Source: Plutella xylostella
Taxonomy: Eukaryota > Arthropoda > Insecta > Lepidoptera > Plutellidae
Reading direction: 5' to 3'
Assembly: GCF_932276165.1 (NCBI RefSeq)
Contig: NC_064001.1
Location: 1,867,501-1,931,500 of the forward strand
DNA: 64,000 nucleotides
In this document: in pieces, positions 52,573-63,829 of the stretch
How positions within the stretch are numbered: the first letter of the stretch is position 1
Layout: every line of letters starts with the position of its first letter
The notes under the pieces: model-generated
The model's input: the letters and a program-made list of their open reading frames with translations, nothing else
Database searches by the model: none
What the model was told of the DNA's origin: nothing
Program-made: the position numbers and the translations under genes

Positions 52573-53789
52573 ATATCGGCACGGGTACGACTTTATATAT
52601 AATTAATTATTAAATATTAAAAATACTTTCAAATAAAATAAATATTTTCGTATCACAAAACAATATTACTTACTTAGTATATTTTTAACAAAGTGGCATG
52701 TCTTCACTTTTATGTTTTCGAGTACTATGTTAAAATTTCATGTCATTGTCCGTAGAACGCCCCGCATACCTCAACCCCCCCTCACTAGATTTGACAGATT
52801 CTGATTTTCTTCCAGCTTTAGTGACAGCCTTAAAGAAGTTATCTTTAAGTAGTGTGTATTTTACATTGAGATGGACTGGTAAAACACCACAGTATTTGAA
52901 AAGGCCATACTGGTCATTTTTGTAGGTCTCTAAAATTTTTTGTGGAATAAGCATTTTTAAAATACGTAGCTGTAATTGTAAGTAGTATATAGGTTATGAT
53001 ATTACATATTATGTACCCAGACAGGTAGCCAGGTATACAAACATTTTATTGAAAATCCTCAAGTCTTTGAATGCAATTCAGATTCTATTAAAAATAAAGG
53101 AATGTCTCCTCTAAGTTAAATGAGTTAACTTTAAGATGTAAGGTAGTTTTCCTCCAGTTCTAGACTTATTTTTCCACCGTGTCTAGTTATTCAGTATTCC
53201 GCAACTACAAACAGGTCAGCTAAATATTCCTTTGACAACCAGGAGGCGCTTGTGGCTGCTATACCCGACGGGGTTTTTGAATGACTTGCAAACCTCGGCG
53301 CCATTTTGAATTGATAAATACATTATTTAAATCATTTTTATTAACATTATACTAACATTAAGCTTAGAATTGGATAACATAGTTTTAGTTTCATGTATAA
53401 GCCCTCTCATTTATTCTTATATTAAATCGAGAAACTCCTCTTGACTTTCAACTGTGTAGTTTTTATAATTTTTCTTTTAATGAGTGCATGTACGCATTGT
53501 CGGTTAAACAGACGATTTAGTGACGAATCTAATAGGGATTCAACTTAATAGAATATTTGGCTTAGGAATCCTAAAAATCTAATCAAAAAAATAACTACCG
53601 ATGAATAAGAACTTTATTTTTTTTACTCGTTTCAAAAGACAATACATAGCGTATCGGGCTATCGATCGATGTAAACCGTTTTATCCCCAGCGATAAACTG
53701 TGCAATACGGAACCAGTAAATCCATCAAAGTCATGACTCATGAGAGTCTGGTCCGTCCGTCAGATTTTAATGTTTACGCCTTTTATTTG
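52573..53789. other. No recognisable gene
   Basis: Intronic DNA without a recognised gene or repeat. Confidence 0.4.
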
Positions 53790-54160
53790 CGATTTCATAC
53801 ATACATACACGCTGACGCCTGTCTCGCAGAGGGGTAGGCAGAGATTACAGATTTCCACTGGACACGATTCTGACACACCTCATTCGCTTCTTCCACATTC
53901 AAACATCTTCCACATACATGCTCGTCGGTTACGGGTACTCTTAAATTGGCCCTTTTTCAGTATGTCACCAATCTGGTCGACATACGTCCGTCTAGGGCGA
54001 CCCCTCCCGACTCTTCCACTCACTTTTGCTCTATATATTTCCTTTGTCACTCTTTGTCACACTAGGCTTAACGACTGCTGCCGAAGCAGCAACCGAGACC
54101 CACGGCTTAACGTACCGTCCGAAGCACGGAAGCGTCCAGAAAACGACGTGCCATGTGTTG
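53790..54160. mobile_element. Dispersed repeat (catacatacatacacgctgacg and gcttaacgactgctgcc parts)
   Basis: The first part, tacacgctgacgcctgtctc and gcagaggggtaggcagagat, and the last part, aggcttaacgactgctgccg and tccgaagcacggaagcgtcc, both recur near 62855-63130. They are common lepidopteran dispersed repeats of uncertain class. The 141-codon frame here is not a gene. Confidence 0.55.
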
Positions 54161-54459
54161 CTTAGCTTGCTGGACTGCTCGACTACGGACGCTTTCCAAA
54201 TATAAGTAGAACTTAAATAAAATACAATAGTGCCTATACGTATACTATAAATGGTTCGTCCTCCTTCCCGGATGTATCCTCTCGGGGTTGGAAATAAAAT
54301 TTTATGTGCTGATTGTAGATGAGGTCGCGCGGTATTTGATTCTATTGAACTCGCCGCGTTACGATCGACTTTCAAATTCATTTGTTTGACGAGGTCAACG
54401 TATTTTTTTCATGCCAGTTTCAGTTTTAAAAGTGAATATAAAAAGTCACTTTATATGTA

Positions 54460-55325
54460 TTTTTATTTATTTATTTTATTTATTTAATTTATTTTATTTA
54501 TTTTATTTATTTTATTTTAGGAAAACTTACAGCACAATTTGAAAGTATAACAATAGAATGAGCAGTAAAAGGCCTTTTACAAGTTTCCACTGATAGAAAT
54601 AACTTAATAATATTTACGCTAATACAAAGTAGCAAACTAAAGTAGGTACATAAACATATTATCTACGCCTAATCAAAAGCTACAAAGATGTTTAATAACA
54701 ATTACACTGTGAAATATATAATACATTAACTCTTAGACATCAAAAAAGGTACAACTTAGAATATTTCTCGCCTTGCTTGTATTAAATATATCAATGTCCA
54801 AATTAATCGATACGTGGTTATTAAAGTTGTTGCAAGCACGCCATAGATACGAATTCTGTCGGTAATTGGTAGACACCGTGATGTTACTAAAAATCGGATT
54901 GAAGCGACGGGAACGATTCGGAACATAAAATTTTAATTTTTCCAATAATTGAGGACAATCAATTTGGCTGGTGGCAATTCTTAGGAGGAATAATAAATCA
55001 CAAATTTCACGCCTGTTTATTAATGGTAGAATGTGAAACTGGCGGCAACCTTCCTTATAGTTTTGTAAGGGATACCTAACACGATAACTTAAGTACCTCA
55101 TGAACCTTTTTTGTATACGTTCGATGCGATCAATGTATACCGTATATCTAGGGTTCCACACCTGTGATGCATACTCTAAGTTACTTCTGACATAGGTGCA
55201 GTACAAGATTTTAAATGTTTTTGCCTGTTTGAAGTTAGTTGAAAGCCTCATTATAAATCCAAGAGCCTTGCTTGCTTTAGCCGTAATCGCATCAATGTGG
55301 GCATCAAACAACAGCTTCGAGTCAT
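54460..55325 (-). mobile_element. Jockey/CR1-type LINE, 5'-truncated
   Basis: A minus-strand retroposon with a tail of TAAA/TAAAA units (54460-54522) and a retained coding end at 54733-55311. The frame continues a few codons upstream (DSKLLFDAHID) to about 55325, where similarity stops. Confidence 0.75.
54733..55320 (-). pseudogene. Jockey/CR1-type reverse transcriptase C-terminus
   Basis: About 195 codons without stop: FDAHIDAITAKASKALGFIM, RLSTNFKQ, ILYCTYVRSNLEYASQVWNP and IDRIERIQKRFMRYLSYR are the thumb-region motifs that follow the palm in Jockey and CR1 elements. RT catalytic motifs and endonuclease are missing through 5' truncation. No RNase H, which separates it from the LINE at 31282. 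Confidence 0.85.
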
Positions 55326-56448
55326 GGATTATGTAAGTAGTATATAATTTTCGTCCTTTAATATCATATTTGATAAAGCTTGTAAATATGTGTAAATTAT
55401 AAATACTAATATCTCAGATACTTGGTGTGTGGTGCTGGACACCGAATAAAGAATTTTATCTAGATATTGGAGAAAATATTGCTCCTCTAACTTTTTGAGT
55501 CTATAAAATTAACTTACAGTTCCGTAGTCTCGTAGCAGTTTCGTAGCCACCGTAGCACATTCGTAGCGGTTTCGTAGCAAAATTTTACGTACATACATTA
55601 CAATATGATCGAAGTACTTACATAATAATTATTAAATATTAATCATATTCCTAGGAATACTTCATCGCAACCACCATAAAATAATATGCAATTAATGATT
55701 TACCGTCGATATCGCCATTCACTCAGTTACATATTGCGAGATCAACATGGGCTATTATTGGCAGCGGCCAATAATGTACAGGGCTACAGTTTATGGTCAT
55801 TTTGTGACGTCACACGTTTACGACAGCTATAGGATTTCCTTTACGAAGTAATTTATCGAAACAAATAAACACAATGATTGTTACAACTTTATGGCTTGTG
55901 CAGTTGTGTACATAATAAAACCTATATTTATATTTATAAATAACCGCTTTTTTAAAGCAAGCGTAAATTTCAGTCAAGTATCAGTTCTATAAAAAATATT
56001 AAGCATAGCATTGGACTCGTTGCGACTCAAAACCTTTGAAAAACAATCTCAAAACTGTGTAAATTATTATGATATCCACACCACACCGTCAAAGCTAAGT
56101 CATCAAAACAGATCAATATTTATTTACGAATGCCAACGAGTCAAAAATTAAACTTTCGTGTTTTGTTTCTATATTTTTTTTAAACACACGTATAAAAAAT
56201 ACACGTATTTTCGTTTTAGGTATAAATTTGTTGAATAACCCAAAATTGAAATTTGTTATATACCTTACCTACCTTTAGCATTATGAAGAATTATTAAGAG
56301 TTGACCAACATATATTATTATTAATTTATGGCTATTGTAGCCTGATCTGTGTAATAACTCAGACACATTACTAAATACAAGATTAATCAGCTTAAGCCAA
56401 AAAAATATAGTATGTGAAGCACATCCTAAATCTCAGTCTCCATTGCAG
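55326..56448. other. End of the 27-kb intron; CGTAGC-rich patch
   Basis: The words cgtagc and gtagcagtttcgtagcc repeat at 55515-55580, a looser relative of the cluster at 13310-13375. Otherwise AT-rich, ending at the acceptor of the exon at 56449. Confidence 0.5.
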
Positions 56449-56563
56449 TGAAACAAACGACATCAGCCTGGGCCTGCTGGTGGAGGTGTGGAACAAGGGG
56501 GTGATCTGGGACCGCGCGCTCGGCTACCACTACTTGCCGCTCACCTCCGTCGCTTACAACGAG
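56449..56563 (+). CDS. unc-13: unc-13, C2-domain exon c
   Basis: A 115-base exon with acceptor tctccattgcag and donor gtaact. The first base completes the F codon left by the exon at 29250 (phase 2), then ETNDISLGLLVEVWNKGVIW and DRALGYHYLPLTSVAYNE; it leaves in phase 0. LLVEVWNKG.IWD..LGY..LPL is the central signature of the UNC-13/Munc13 N-terminal C2 domain. GC content and third-position G/C are much higher than in the flanking intron, as expected of constrained coding sequence. The open frame around it extends past the donor by chance. Confidence 0.94.
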
Positions 56564-57653
56564 GTAACTATTCAGTACACACTGACATACAAACTTCTTA
56601 AATGTGCGTTATAATAAGGCTTCGTCAACACGCTTCCCCCCTGGGGTGTGTGGGCTTACGAGGTAGCCGCTACTTGTGCGTCCTATCGTACCACGACCAT
56701 TATCAATAAACAATCCATGCAGCATCGCTCGCCTGTCAAATATCTACAAATTTGACAAACCAGTAGTGCTGCTTAAGTTTGGTGGTAGTGACCCCACTGT
56801 GCAAGCTCCTTTTACCTCGGTGGTTGAATAGTATAAAGTAGTTGATAGAGAACTTATGTGGAAGTCAAAAAATCAACGACTTTTCAAGTGTGCAGATTTG
56901 TGCGCCAACTGTCGTCCATGGAAGCTCGCACAAAATCAATCAATACTTCTCGTGGTACGCCATAACAAGTCGTATATTAAATAATCGATAAACCACAATC
57001 AACCGCAAATGAGCTTATAAACTTCGATTCAATTATATACTAGTCGCTGGCAAATTGCTCGCTAAATTGTAAACTGGAACCTTGGGCGAATCTTTAATCA
57101 CTGGGTCACTAATACCCAGGAAGTCTCCAGTTACAGTGGCCATTTTGCAACTTTTGTAGTCGGATATCTGGACACTTTTTTCTCGTTATTTTTTTCATTT
57201 CGTGCGGTTGCATTGTTCCCTGTAATTTCAAGAGTGTTATTTCGTCGTGGAAAATATTTTGTATCGGAACTTTCCCACGGTTTTAGTTTACATGTAGCTT
57301 TGTGATCTGTGACTCGGTTGTTTTGTTTCGATTATGAACTACTAGGTAGGTATTTGGTGACACTATTTACGCACTCGAAGAATATTGTTTTGGATGACCC
57401 CCTCAGTCACCACCTCGCTTCGCTTTCAGCGTACTATACCACTTTTGCAACGGCCTGTATAATAATACAATTATGTTCTCTTTTGAGCAGCGAATGTTGA
57501 CTTTGCCTCATAAAAATCCAATCTCAATTCGGTGATAAAGCATTTTGATTTCAATTATTGACACTGATAACACTATCAACTCCGCTCCTCTACCCCGCAA
57601 CGTTTACTACCGCGACAGTATCGCTTGTAACGCATCCATTGCTTGTTTAGCAG
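56564..57653. other. unc-13: unc-13 intron, 1090 bp
   Basis: Contains a possible MITE end (cttttgcaacggcctgtata at 57441-57460) but no exon was seen. Confidence 0.7.
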
Positions 57654-57777
57654 GAGAGCGGCGGGCGCTGGATCGAGCTGGAGGCGCAGTTGATGATGCG
57701 CGGCGGCGCAGTGGTCGGTACCACGGGACCCACCGGCCACTCGCTGCTGCTCGACTGCAGATTCGAACCACCTTTCG
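57654..57777 (+). CDS. unc-13: unc-13, C2-domain exon d
   Basis: A 124-base exon entered in phase 0, encoding ESGGRWIELEAQLMMRGGAV and VGTTGPTGHSLLLDCRFEPP F, leaving in phase 1 at donor gtaagc. W..L..E..M..G..VGT..PTGH.LLLD.RFE.P is the closing segment of the UNC-13 N-terminal C2 domain. The acceptor is a TAGCAG pair three bases apart, so a one-codon longer form (extra Gln) using 57650/57651 is possible. The next exon lies beyond the window or was not recognised. A minus-strand ORF across it is a shadow. Confidence 0.92.
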
Positions 57778-57899
57778 GTAAGCTCTTAGCTTTAAGTTGA
57801 TGTAGGTTAAATGAGGGAAATCCATTCTGACAAACCTAGCCAATGTTAAAAACCCCCGTATATCTTTAGAACTGCTGAAAACTGATTTTCATGACTTAG

Positions 57900-57988
57900 A
57901 ACACTGTCTGTCTGTTAGTACAAAACATATTTAAATTTGATATAAATACAATTTTAAATACGTTTAGCGTTTGGTAAAAGTGACCCTT
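57900..57988. mobile_element. MITE fragment, right half
   Basis: The words gtctgttagtacaaaacata and gtttagcgtttggtaaaagt, gaccctt match the right part of the foldback at 34390-34504. The left arm is missing. Confidence 0.6.
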
Positions 57989-58160
57989 TAGTGTGTCTTT
58001 TTTAATTAAATTTATTTAAAAACTAGGTTTTAAAATAAAACATAAGAGCCTATGAAATACATACTAGCAAAAAGTATTTTAGCTGTAGTTTATTTGGTTC
58101 ATAATATTTTGAATCAGGGTGTCAGTACGAAAAACTTTTTCAAATTCTTTAAAAAAATAT

Positions 58161-58189
58161 TTTATTTAAGTAATATAACATATTTTATT
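58161..58189 (-). terminator. Polyadenylation signals of the ommochrome-binding-like gene
   Basis: Two AATAAA words on the minus strand, at 58184-58189 and 58161-58166, 24 and 47 bases downstream of the stop codon. Both are placed as expected for a short 3' untranslated region. Confidence 0.6.
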
Positions 58190-58212
58190 TTCTGTTAAGT
58201 CTATTAGTTTCC

Positions 58213-59079
58213 TTAACATGTGCCATTAGGGACTAATTTTAAAATACTCGCTGGTGACGATTGAATATCGTGAAATACAATGTGGTGGTTGCTATCAAAC
58301 ACATACTCAAACATATTAACCTTCTTTACACTGCCAATAGGCTCAAAATCATCACTTTCGTAATTCAGTTTGGATAAGTTTCTGAAAATCGACGTGTATA
58401 ATTCACCATTTTTATCCACTGCTAATTTGGCAAACCTGTGCGTGAACAGATACTCCGATACATCGCTGTTATTCGCAAGGCGATAGTGTTTGCTGCCGCT
58501 TCGGTAGTAAATGTCATCTTTCTTATCAACCACGAAATCGTCGATTTCAACGTATCTCAACGCTCTTATGCATTCCCAGTTGTAGTCTCTGTCCACTGTG
58601 CACATGCCATAGGGTAATTTGGAATAGTAGAGTTTCTTATTATGCTGCATCAGCCATATTGTTTCGCTCTTCAGGCCGAGAAATCGCGACGTGTCCGTTG
58701 CAGGGTTGTATTCGTAGAGTCCCCTTGTGGTACCGAGGAACACCTGGCCCGTCTGTTGGTCCACCGCCCTGCATGAGGTGAGCGGGAAGTCAATGTCAGG
58801 GATCCTGGTAATCTTACCGTTGTCGAGGCCGACGCCCGCATTGACGTAGTTGTTGCTGTACTGGAAGTACAGGGTGTTTGTTTTTCGGTAGACGTCTATT
58901 CCTCCATGGATGTCGGTGTTCTTCAAGACGATGGACTTGTTGTAGCAGATGCTTTGGAGACAGGCGTCGCAGTCGGCGGACGATGAAGCCGCAAGCGCCG
59001 TCACTGCCAGGAGAACAAAGTTCACAGCATTCATTGTTTTGTATATATTTTTCATTTGATTTTTTGATTTCCTGAGCAC
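58213..59079 (-). CDS. Ommochrome-binding-protein-like secreted protein
   Basis: An intronless frame of 288 codons. Two more likely starts lie at residue 9 (59055) and residue 16 (59034): MNAVNFVLLAVTALAASSSA is a clear signal peptide, giving a secreted protein of about 255 residues. IDVYRKTNTLYFQYSN, GVGLDNGKITRIPDIDFPLT, FLGTTRGLYEYNPATD and AVDKNGELYTSIFRNL repeat in a propeller-like rhythm typical of lepidopteran ommochrome-binding proteins, haemolymph carriers of eye and epidermal pigments. Three Cys follow the signal peptide (DCDACLQSICYN) and one is the last residue. N-glycosylation sequons are present (NKS, NNS, NLS, NGT). It lies antisense within an unc-13 intron, so it must have its own promoter. 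Pigment binding is inferred from the family, not seen. Confidence 0.85.
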   Translation of the reverse strand: MLRKSKNQMKNIYKTMNAVNFVLLAVTALAASSSADCDACLQSICYNKSIVLKNTDIHGGIDVYRKTNTLYFQYSNNYVNAGVGLDNGKITRIPDIDFPLTSCRAVDQQTGQVFLGTTRGLYEYNPATDTSRFLGLKSETIWLMQHNKKLYYSKLPYGMCTVDRDYNWECIRALRYVEIDDFVVDKKDDIYYRSGSKHYRLANNSDVSEYLFTHRFAKLAVDKNGELYTSIFRNLSKLNYESDDFEPIGSVKKVNMFEYVFDSNHHIVFHDIQSSPASILKLVPNGTC

Positions 59080-59132
59080 TGTTTTAGTAAAACTGATACC
59101 AAATTAATCAGTTAGTTGTGTGTTCATGCCTG

Positions 59133-59142
59133 TTTTATAAAA
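59133..59142 (-). promoter_or_regulatory. Possible TATA box of the ommochrome-binding-like gene
   Basis: TTTTATAAAA, a palindrome, lies 99 bases upstream of the start at 59034. A TCAGT initiator-like word has its A at 59094, about 45 bases from the first T, longer than the usual 30, so the pairing is uncertain. Confidence 0.35.
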
Positions 59143-61173
59143 CCAGGTATACCTGAGCTATTTTTGGTATGTGTTTATTCGCGGCTTTCACAACTAAAAT
59201 AAATTCCTAATATGTACCTATATATTTTTTTAAATGAAAAAAATTAATTAGTTACCTAATTTTGTTTGGCTTCAGTAAAATAAATAAATTAATAAAAATC
59301 TGCGGTATATCCGTATTTTCTCTTAATGCAGGTTTTTTTTTCTGTATCAAACAAACATACGAGAACACATGTATTTATTATATGTGAAAATATTATCTAA
59401 AAGGTGATTCCTTACTATCAGTATCAACAAATACCTCATCTTTGTAGTGCAGTGAAACACGATTAGTCATAATTCACAAGTGTAATATCCAATGATATCT
59501 CAATTATTATACCGTAGAAAGTGTTGTTAAGATAAAATATGTAGTTGAGTCTAGTGGTAATTATCTATTTCGCTTATTTTTCCTCAATCGAACAACGGTA
59601 TATACTTCTTCAGATAGCACCGGTATTCAGAGACATAAACTAAATAATAAATAAATGATGACATCATCGGAGCCATAGGACGTCCACTGTCTTTATTTTA
59701 TTTTTTTGGGAGACATAGACTTTTTTAATGTTTCCAATTCAAATTTTAGGGCTTCAAATTGTTCAACGGTCGCATATTGGGAGTCCGAGGCATACACCTC
59801 CTGGATTTCCCTAAGTTCTTTCTTCTTCTCTCTTCTAATCTAGTCTACTACAAGTCTACTCTACAAGGGGACCCCCTTTCTCTGTTACTTAATAATATAT
59901 TTTCCTGTAAACTTACGATATCAGTATCAGTACCACAACGAGAATCAATTTGTTTACATAATACCTTGAGAGGAGAGCGACACGACGCTAAAACACAAAC
60001 ATTTCCTGTGGAATATCTCGACTGGCAAGACTCAAGAGATATTTCCTTATTTATGACACCGATTTGTTCTTTTACAACAACAAATACAGGGAATGTAAAT
60101 AAATAATGCGGCACTGTATTTGCATGATCGGGAGTTCAATCTACAGGTTGTTGAAAAAATACTGACTGTGTGATTTTAACAGTTACATCCACATAAGTAC
60201 AGCGTGTTTATAGGGCATGACTCCGGCGATAAATAGAAACAACTTTTAATGTAAAACTGAAAAAAAAACGCTTTTTTATAATTATATTTTTTAACTTTTT
60301 TGGATACATTTTATTTTTACTAATTTCCAAGAGCCGTAGAGCAAAAAGTGGTTCAGAATTACCCTTAGGGTTACCACACCACTTTTAAAAATTATATAAT
60401 AAAACAGCTAAATTCCTTAATACTAAGATATTAGTAGGCGTAATATACGAATTTAGTAGGTGCTAAGAAGAGCTATAAGAGGAAGGCCGAGGATAGAATT
60501 TAGTAGCATACCTCGGGAGAGCATCATCACAAGACATGCATTGACTAATTATGATGAATCAGATATCAGTGCATCATTTTGCTTTCGTATACTTTAATAT
60601 AATTTATGAATATAAAAAAATATGTTTTCCAAGATCAATTAAAATGATGTTTACTTTCACTTTAAGAAAGTAAGTATTTTTGGGACAAAACCAAAAGCTA
60701 TTACTGTTGTTGACAGTTACAACTTTTCAATTACATTGAGAATAAAAATACTCCATAAACAAATTCAACTTACCCACTTTTGGTTGACAAATCACCCTGT
60801 GGCTTCATAACAACGACCTCCATCTATTGGGTGCTATAAATACGACCGGACCAGTTGGCAGTGTCTCGAATCGTGTCGTCTTGTGGCGCCGTCTGGCCGA
60901 TGCCCTGCTGAAATAGAGCACCCTTTACATAACAGTCTTAGGAGCAGTGACGTTGTCTTAAACACAATACAATACTGGGATAGTGCCGTGGTATCTCACT
61001 GGAAAGCAAAATATCACTTCATTGGTAACATAGTAATGTTGATTTCAGATTATGAATTTGTATTTTGTCTCGTATACAGTACATAACCTATGCATGATAC
61101 ACTAACAATTTGCAAAAAAAATAGTACAGAAATGCCTAATGCAAACAGTAGGCAAACTGTTATGAAGCTCAAA
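59143..61173. other. No gene assigned; weak promoter-like site
   Basis: At 60835-60842 TATAAATA is followed 25 bases later by ggcagtgt in a GC-richer patch, which could be a promoter, but no coding region follows. A gaggaaggccgagga RTE relic is at 60478-60495, and a MITE-like acaggttgttgaaaaaat end is at 60143. Confidence 0.35.
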
Positions 61174-61175
61174 TA

Positions 61176-61418
61176 CACTCGCGAGAATTGACAAAGTTAC
61201 ACTTACAAAATATCAACACGAAATGAACCCAATTTTTTCCAAAATTTAATGAATTTGAAATTTAGCATTTAATCAAAATATTTACGTTTTTAGTTGGTTA
61301 TATTCTGATGTGCTGTTAAATGAACTTCAATATTGCAGACGGCGTCATTAAGCTAGCCTTTTCCGTTTAGGAGTAATTTGGTGCTATTGTCACTAGACCT
61401 ATTTCATTGCTCGTGAGT
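61176..61418. mobile_element. Mariner-like MITE
   Basis: Left flank TA and cactcgcgagaattgacaaa; right part gctagccttttccgtttagg, agtaatttggtgctattgtc and tttcattgctcgtgag. The right TA has mutated. Confidence 0.75.
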
Positions 61419-62650
61419 TTCCTAGTAGGAGTGCAGTCAAGGTGCTATGTTAAGCTTATGCTACTAAAAGATAGTACGGGGACAGTGGCCAACAGAAGGC
61501 TACCCATTTGAACTTGTAACCTTCGCATACACGTGTTATAGGGTTGAACTCGTTTTATAATGTCGCATCGCTGCACAGCGTACTTGTACTATCACTATTC
61601 AGTGGTTTGTTGTAGAGTAGAATGTGTAAGGTCTTGTTAGTCCCAACACCTGGCTCACTCAAGTGGCACCTTTGTGCATTGTAATGTCTACTAAACTGCC
61701 TATAATTGGTCGGAGTTGGTATAAATTACACAATTCCAACCAATCATCGGCAACGACTCTCGTGCGTTTTTATTTGAATAAAAAGTTGATCCATTGGTTT
61801 TGGACCATTATATCTGTTTCTGATAACAGTAAAAATGAAAAATATATTTTTTTGAAACTAAACACGGTTTAGTAGTATTCCCCTCATTTCAAATTGTAGA
61901 AACAACAAATCCCTACAGCATAAAAGTTTTATAACATTTCTTACTTGATACTCTATAAATATAAATGAAAATAAATACGTGAATTATGTCATATTTATGA
62001 TCTGATGCCATTTATTAAAGTCGTGAAACAAAAGCCGAGCGGAAATGTTATAGTGAAGACCATTTTTCACATTGAGGGATTTCCACTATCATTCCACTAT
62101 GTTGGTTGTCCAGAGCTTTCGTAGGAATGGTTTTATGTCCTACATTCAAAGATTTTACTTATTTATTTTGGAGGAAACATTCAATGATGATGAATAAGTA
62201 GGTACTTTGCAACAAAATGTTTTCGTCTGTGAAGGTTACTTGTACTCCTCAACGCCTACACCAATAGGTTAAATTATAAGATTAGAACTTGAAATATAAA
62301 AAGAAACTAATGAATATAACTGACAATTAAAACACCACCCTTTTCCAGATAACTAAAGCTACGATCAAATCAAAGATTTTAAAGATTTGTTTAGGTGTTT
62401 CACCAAAAACATAGGTACAAAGTATATTGAGCACTGTTTTCTGAACTAGATATCAATCTGTATTTCAAAAGACAGTTCTCTTGCAGATTAGGGCCTTACT
62501 ATTGACAACTTTTGAACTGATAAAATATAGCTAATAACACCCAAAAATACATTACCTGAGACGCTGTGAACCGAAAAAAATCTGACACGTTATAGTTATA
62601 ACACCTCTCTTTTTTGCCATGGGTTAAAAATAAAAAAGTAAAAACAAATG
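61419..62650. other. No gene; SINE1-tail relic
   Basis: At 61645-61677 the complement of cacaaaggtgccacttgagt is a worn SINE1/LINE tail. Nothing else was recognised. Confidence 0.4.
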
Positions 62651-62653
62651 CCT

Positions 62654-62774
62654 ACCACGGCGCCGTCGGGGCGGTAGTCTCGGCTCGTGGGCGAGGAGCG
62701 TTCGTCAAGGCCGCGGCCACGTGACGACGGCTGAACATCGAATGGTAATGAATGGGCATCGTCTAGACTATTTG
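62654..62774 (-). other. GC-rich candidate exon, unassigned
   Basis: On the minus strand a pyrimidine-rich stretch ends in ccgccaaatag and is followed by an open GC-rich stretch reading SLDDAHSLPFDVQPSSRGRG, LDERSSPTSRDYRPDGAV, then gtaggc as a possible donor. The base composition contrasts sharply with the surroundings. The strand is opposite to unc-13, so it would belong to another gene. No homology is recognised; it may also be chance or a repeat. Confidence 0.25.
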
Positions 62775-62854
62775 GCGGGAAACACGAAGAGAATGATAGA
62801 GGAAGCAAGGATTATCGTGATCGAGGATTATCGAGATGGCGTTGTAGATTTTGA

Positions 62855-63190
62855 CATACATACATACACATGCTCACGACTGTAATTCCCGAAGGGGTAG
62901 TCACCCGCTATTCGCTGTACATTTGTAAGTACTCACGTGATAGGTTGCGAGCCGTATCGCCGTTTTTGATGAGTACAATGCACTGAAGTTGTCGGGTAAG
63001 TGGGCAACCCGAATGTCAGATGTTTTCAAGATGCCCGAAGGCCTCTGACTAGGCTTAACGACTGCTGCCGAAGCAGCAGCCTGGACCCACGGCTTAACGT
63101 GCCGTCCGAAGCACGGAAGCGTCCAGAAAACAACCACTTCAAATTCGGTCTCCAAATCGGTCACCCATCCAATGGCTGACTGTGCCAGTT
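62855..63190. mobile_element. Dispersed repeat (gcttaacgactgctgcc family)
   Basis: It shares aggcttaacgactgctgccg and gtccgaagcacggaagcgtc with 54062-54130 and continues ccaatggctgactgtgccag, ttgttgcttaacctcagtga. The inner tcgggtaagtgggcaacccg is the inverse of 20313-20332. The 87-codon frame is part of the repeat. Confidence 0.55.
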
Positions 63191-63586
63191 GTTGCTTAAC
63201 CTCAGTGATAGTAGATTTTGATTGCCGAACTTTTATGGAAACTTTACTAGTTCGATTTTCGAGTTATGGACGGAGTTATGCATTTCCAATGCCAATATTT
63301 GGCCGAGATGACGTTTAAGAGTGAAAATGGAAAAGTGCTATTCTAGAAATCTTACATAATGTCAAAATTTGTGTATTTTTTTCGGAAGCATTTACAGCTA
63401 CAGCAAAAGTGCGGTAATTTATAATATTTCAGTATTTAAATCTATCACCCAGAGCTGTGACCCAAGTATAAGACGCTTTATGGCTTCAAGATTATCCTTC
63501 TTAACACGTAAGAGGTTCTGTTGTTTTGCTCGTTCGGACGAAATGAAGAGATACTACCACACACTCACATAACTATATTTTTTTAC
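63191..63586. other. No recognisable gene
   Basis: Nothing recognised between the dispersed repeat and the next MITE. Confidence 0.4.
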
Positions 63587-63588
63587 TA

Positions 63589-63821
63589 CACTCACAAGCA
63601 ATGAAAAAATTCCATTCTCAAAATGACGACACCAAACAACCCAGTACTTTTCAAACAATCAATTTATAATTTGGACAATATATTACCGTTTTTAGTTGCT
63701 TATATTCTGATGCTCTGTTAAATGCATTACAATGTTGCAGAAGGAGTCATTAAGCTAGCCTTTTCCGTTTAGGAATAATTTGGTTTTTTTCTCAGTGGAA
63801 CATTTTCATGGCCCGTGAGTG
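63589..63821. mobile_element. Mariner-like MITE, full-length
   Basis: 233 bp between TA dinucleotides (63587-63588 and 63822-63823). The ends are cactcacaagcaatgaaaaa and ggaacattttcatggcccgt, gagtg. The middle words ttatattctgatgctctgtt and aagctagccttttccgttta are shared with the other copies. No ORF. Confidence 0.85.
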
Positions 63822-63829
63822 TATAAAGT

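Noticed and set aside
53740..54165. 141-codon plus-strand ORF
   Set aside because: It runs through two dispersed repeats that recur at 62855-63130 and has no domain.
60883..61086. Coding region after the TATAAATA site
   Set aside because: The frame starts with GTG, has no recognised domain and no further support.
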